This document shows, one piece after another, positions 4,150 to 6,460 of a stretch of 6,460 nucleotides of DNA. The DNA lies in the NCBI GenBank assembly GCA_945860255.1, contig CAMAQI010000134.1, positions 1 through 6,460 on the forward strand, written 5' to 3'. A program made the position numbers and the translations under genes. Each line of letters starts with the position of its first letter. Position 1 is the stretch's first letter. Under the pieces are notes generated by a model that saw only the letters and a list, made by a program, of their open reading frames with translations, was not told the DNA's origin and did no database searches. The stretch is from Methylacidiphilum caldifontis (GTDB taxonomy: Bacteria > Verrucomicrobiota > Verrucomicrobiia > Methylacidiphilales > CAMAQI01).

Positions 4150-6460
4150 CTAACAAGCCAAAACGGCATCGGTACAACGAGGGCAAAGTTCAGGATGATC
4201 GGCATGCTTTCCGTTCTCCTCACCAAACTTCCAGCAACGAACGCATTTCAATCCACTCGCCGGGGAAACCTCAGCGGATAAACTCTCAGCCGATTCCAAT
4301 TGGACTTTGGACACGATGAAGATTTCTTGCAGAAGCTCTCGATCGATCTCCTCAAATCCAGAGCCTCTCAAGATCACTTGTGCCTCGAGACTTTTTCCGA
4401 TCAATTTCTGCTGACGTGCCTTTTCAAGAGGCTCGTTCACGACAGTGCGGACCTGAATCAATCGATCCCAACGATCCCGATATTTCGCCGCCCCCTCTCC
4501 CGCCTGAGGAAAGAGTTGTAGATGAACGGATTCCGAATGCCCCATCATCATCCAAGTCTCTTCCGCGGTATAGGGCATGATCGGAGCGATGATCTTCACT
4601 AAACTCTCTAAAACTTGATACATCACCGTCTGTGCAGCGAGTCGGCGTTTTCCCGTCACGGCATCGCAATACATACGATCCTTCAGGACATCGATATAAA
4701 AGGCCGATAGATCGACTGAGCAAAATCGAATTACGGCATGATAGACGGCATGAAATTCGTAAGCCTCATAGGCCGCACGAACCGTTCGAATCAGATCTTG
4801 TAACTGAGCCTCAACATAAAGATCGATCTCCGACCACTCCGAACGAGCGACCGCTTTATCCGGAGTGAATCCGGAAAGGTTCCCCAGTAAAATGCGGATC
4901 GTATTGCGAACAGTACGATAGGAGTCCGTGACCCGAGTAAAGATCTCCTCGGAAAAGGGAACGTCATCTCGATAGTCCTGACTCGAAACCCAAAGGCGAA
5001 GAATATCGGCTCCGAATTTATTCACAAAACTCAAGAGATCGGTCGGTTTTTTATAAACATCTGACTTCGAAAGTTTTTTGCCATCCATATCGACGACAAA
5101 TCCGTTGGTCAGTACCTGTTTATAAGGGGCCTTCCCACAGACCGCCACGGAAGTCAACAAAGAGGATTGGAACCAACCGCGATGTTGATCGCTTCCCTCA
5201 AGATAAAGATCGGCAGGAAAAGAGAGTCGACGCTTCACCACCGCGGTATGACTGGCGCCAGAATCGATCCAAACATCGATGGTATCTAATCCTTTTCGAA
5301 GTCCTGTAGGCAATCCCAAGATCTTTGCGATCTCCTCTGCCTCTGTCTTAAACCACCAATCGGTCCCTTTTTCTTCGACAATATCCGCAACCTTGCGCAC
5401 CTGATCGGCAGTCAGAACGGCGGTTCCACGATCATCATAAAAGACCGGTAAAGGGACTCCCCATGTCCGTTGACGGGAGATACACCAATCGGGACGAGAC
5501 TCCACAGCCCCCCGAATCCGATTCTCTCCCCAAGTCGGAACCCAAGTGACGGTCTTGATCTGCTCTAGGGCCTCGGCACGAAATCCATTCACATCGATAA
5601 ACCATTGAGAAACCGATCGAAAGATAATCGGGGTCTTCGATCTCCAACAATGGGGATAATCGTGAGAAAACTCCTGATCAGCCCAAAGCTTTCCTTGATC
5701 GCGCAATAAATCGCGAACGATCGGATTGGCCTTAAATACATATTTTCCGACCAGATCGGCAACCCCACACTCCTCTGTCAAACAACCACGATCATCGACC
5801 GGAGAGAGGGTTTGGAGTCCGACTCGTTGACCGAGTTGATAATCGTCTCGACCGTGACCGGGAGCGATATGAACAAAACCGGTACCGGTATCGGTCGTTA
5901 CGAAATCGGCGAGGTAAACTTTTCCCTGACGATTGAGAAAGGGATGTTGATAGTCGATTCCTTCAAGATCAACTCCCTTGAAAATTCTGATCGGCTCTCC
6001 GGCGACAAAGCCAGGAAGGGAGGCGGCCAATGCCGTCGCTGCTAAAAAATGTTCCCCATTTTGTTGATAAAGTCCGTAGGATATTCCGGCTCCAGCGGCG
6101 ACTCCGAGATTCGCCGGCAAGGTCCACGGGGTGGTCGTCCAGATGAGAATCGAAACAGGAGTCGAGAGTCCAAGCTTTGCGAAGGAGGAATCAAGAACAG
6201 AAAAGCGGACAAAAACAGAGAGATCGGTTTTCGGAGAATATTCGATCTCTGCCTCTGCTAATGCCGTTTGACAGCCGGTGCTCCAATAAACAGGGCGAAG
6301 GGCTTGATAAACCCATCCCTTTTCCACAATTCCAGCCAAAGTCCGAAGGACATCGGCCTCATAGCCGGGATCCATCGTCAGATAAGGGTTCTGCCAATCT
6401 CCAAAAACGCCGAGACGTTCAAATTGATTCCGTTGAATATCGATATATTTGCGGGCATAA
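4150..6460 (-). CDS. ileS: Isoleucyl-tRNA synthetase, 5' end beyond the window
   Basis: Class I aminoacyl-tRNA synthetase that charges tRNA-Ile with isoleucine in the cytoplasm. The frame is open to the right edge (first complete codon 6459-6457, YARKYIDIQRNQFERLG) and ends at TAG 4152-4150, giving 769 visible residues. Compared with E. coli IleRS, about 125-130 N-terminal residues, including the HIGH motif, lie outside. Counting from the Met at 6375-6373, the editing domain has WTTTPWTLPAN (79-89) and HIAPGHGRDDY (169-179). The catalytic core resumes with WCISRQRTWGVP (297-308), DVWIDSG (367-373), GSDQHRGWFQSS (394-405) and the ATP-binding loop KLSKS (434-438), a variant of KMSKS. An anticodon-binding helical domain follows, then a C-terminal zinc site C711-x2-C714 and C731-x2-C734 in CVRCW and CPRC. 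All motifs are intact. The promoter and any T-box leader are out of view. Confidence 0.97.
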   Translation of the reverse strand, partial: YARKYIDIQRNQFERLGVFGDWQNPYLTMDPGYEADVLRTLAGIVEKGWVYQALRPVYWSTGCQTALAEAEIEYSPKTDLSVFVRFSVLDSSFAKLGLSTPVSILIWTTTPWTLPANLGVAAGAGISYGLYQQNGEHFLAATALAASLPGFVAGEPIRIFKGVDLEGIDYQHPFLNRQGKVYLADFVTTDTGTGFVHIAPGHGRDDYQLGQRVGLQTLSPVDDRGCLTEECGVADLVGKYVFKANPIVRDLLRDQGKLWADQEFSHDYPHCWRSKTPIIFRSVSQWFIDVNGFRAEALEQIKTVTWVPTWGENRIRGAVESRPDWCISRQRTWGVPLPVFYDDRGTAVLTADQVRKVADIVEEKGTDWWFKTEAEEIAKILGLPTGLRKGLDTIDVWIDSGASHTAVVKRRLSFPADLYLEGSDQHRGWFQSSLLTSVAVCGKAPYKQVLTNGFVVDMDGKKLSKSDVYKKPTDLLSFVNKFGADILRLWVSSQDYRDDVPFSEEIFTRVTDSYRTVRNTIRILLGNLSGFTPDKAVARSEWSEIDLYVEAQLQDLIRTVRAAYEAYEFHAVYHAVIRFCSVDLSAFYIDVLKDRMYCDAVTGKRRLAAQTVMYQVLESLVKIIAPIMPYTAEETWMMMGHSESVHLQLFPQAGEGAAKYRDRWDRLIQVRTVVNEPLEKARQQKLIGKSLEAQVILRGSGFEEIDRELLQEIFIVSKVQLESAESLSAEVSPASGLKCVRCWKFGEENGKHADHPELCPRCTDAVLAC

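Overview
The window looks like a chromosomal segment of a moderate-GC bacterium, most likely from the Verrucomicrobiota or the wider PVC group. That placement is inference. It rests on the architecture and wording of the large TPR protein (for example the GGWEKATDYRDLMKNK stretch followed by EQ-rich sequence), which I recall from verrucomicrobial genomes, and on the isoleucyl-tRNA synthetase, whose region after the KLSKS motif also reads like verrucomicrobial enzymes. No database search was possible.

Layout from left to right. Positions 1-244, minus strand, hold the decayed remains of a HigB-HigA type II toxin-antitoxin pair: the last 13 codons of a HigB-like toxin (ending EVEIVDYH), then a HigA-like antitoxin frame with an in-frame stop at codon 8, running off the left edge. 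An AT-rich spacer (245-537) ends in a sigma-54-like element placed so that the predicted transcript starts at or next to the ATG of a single-domain response regulator (538-1053). The 418-base gap after it (1054-1471) holds a weak hairpin, a 289-base MITE-like element bounded by 13-bp perfect inverted repeats with two nested hairpins inside, and a TATAAT box before the next gene. A 480-residue TPR scaffold protein (1472-2914) and a beta-hydroxyacid-dehydrogenase-family oxidoreductase (3004-3945) follow on the plus strand, 89 bases apart. A strong 15-bp-stem hairpin (4079-4111) separates them from the convergent ileS gene (minus strand, 4150 to beyond the right edge), which lacks only about its first 125-130 codons in this window.

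Functionally this is a mixed housekeeping neighbourhood: ileS is essential for translation, the TPR protein is probably a protein-interaction scaffold, the oxidoreductase has an unassigned substrate, and the response regulator has no output domain and no kinase partner in view. The accessory signals are the toxin-antitoxin relic and the MITE-like repeat, both in the left 1.4 kb. I do not see a convincing wholly new multigene system. The most unusual items are the decayed toxin-antitoxin pair, the possible leaderless sigma-54 arrangement, the nested repeat, and the altered active-site motif of the dehydrogenase.
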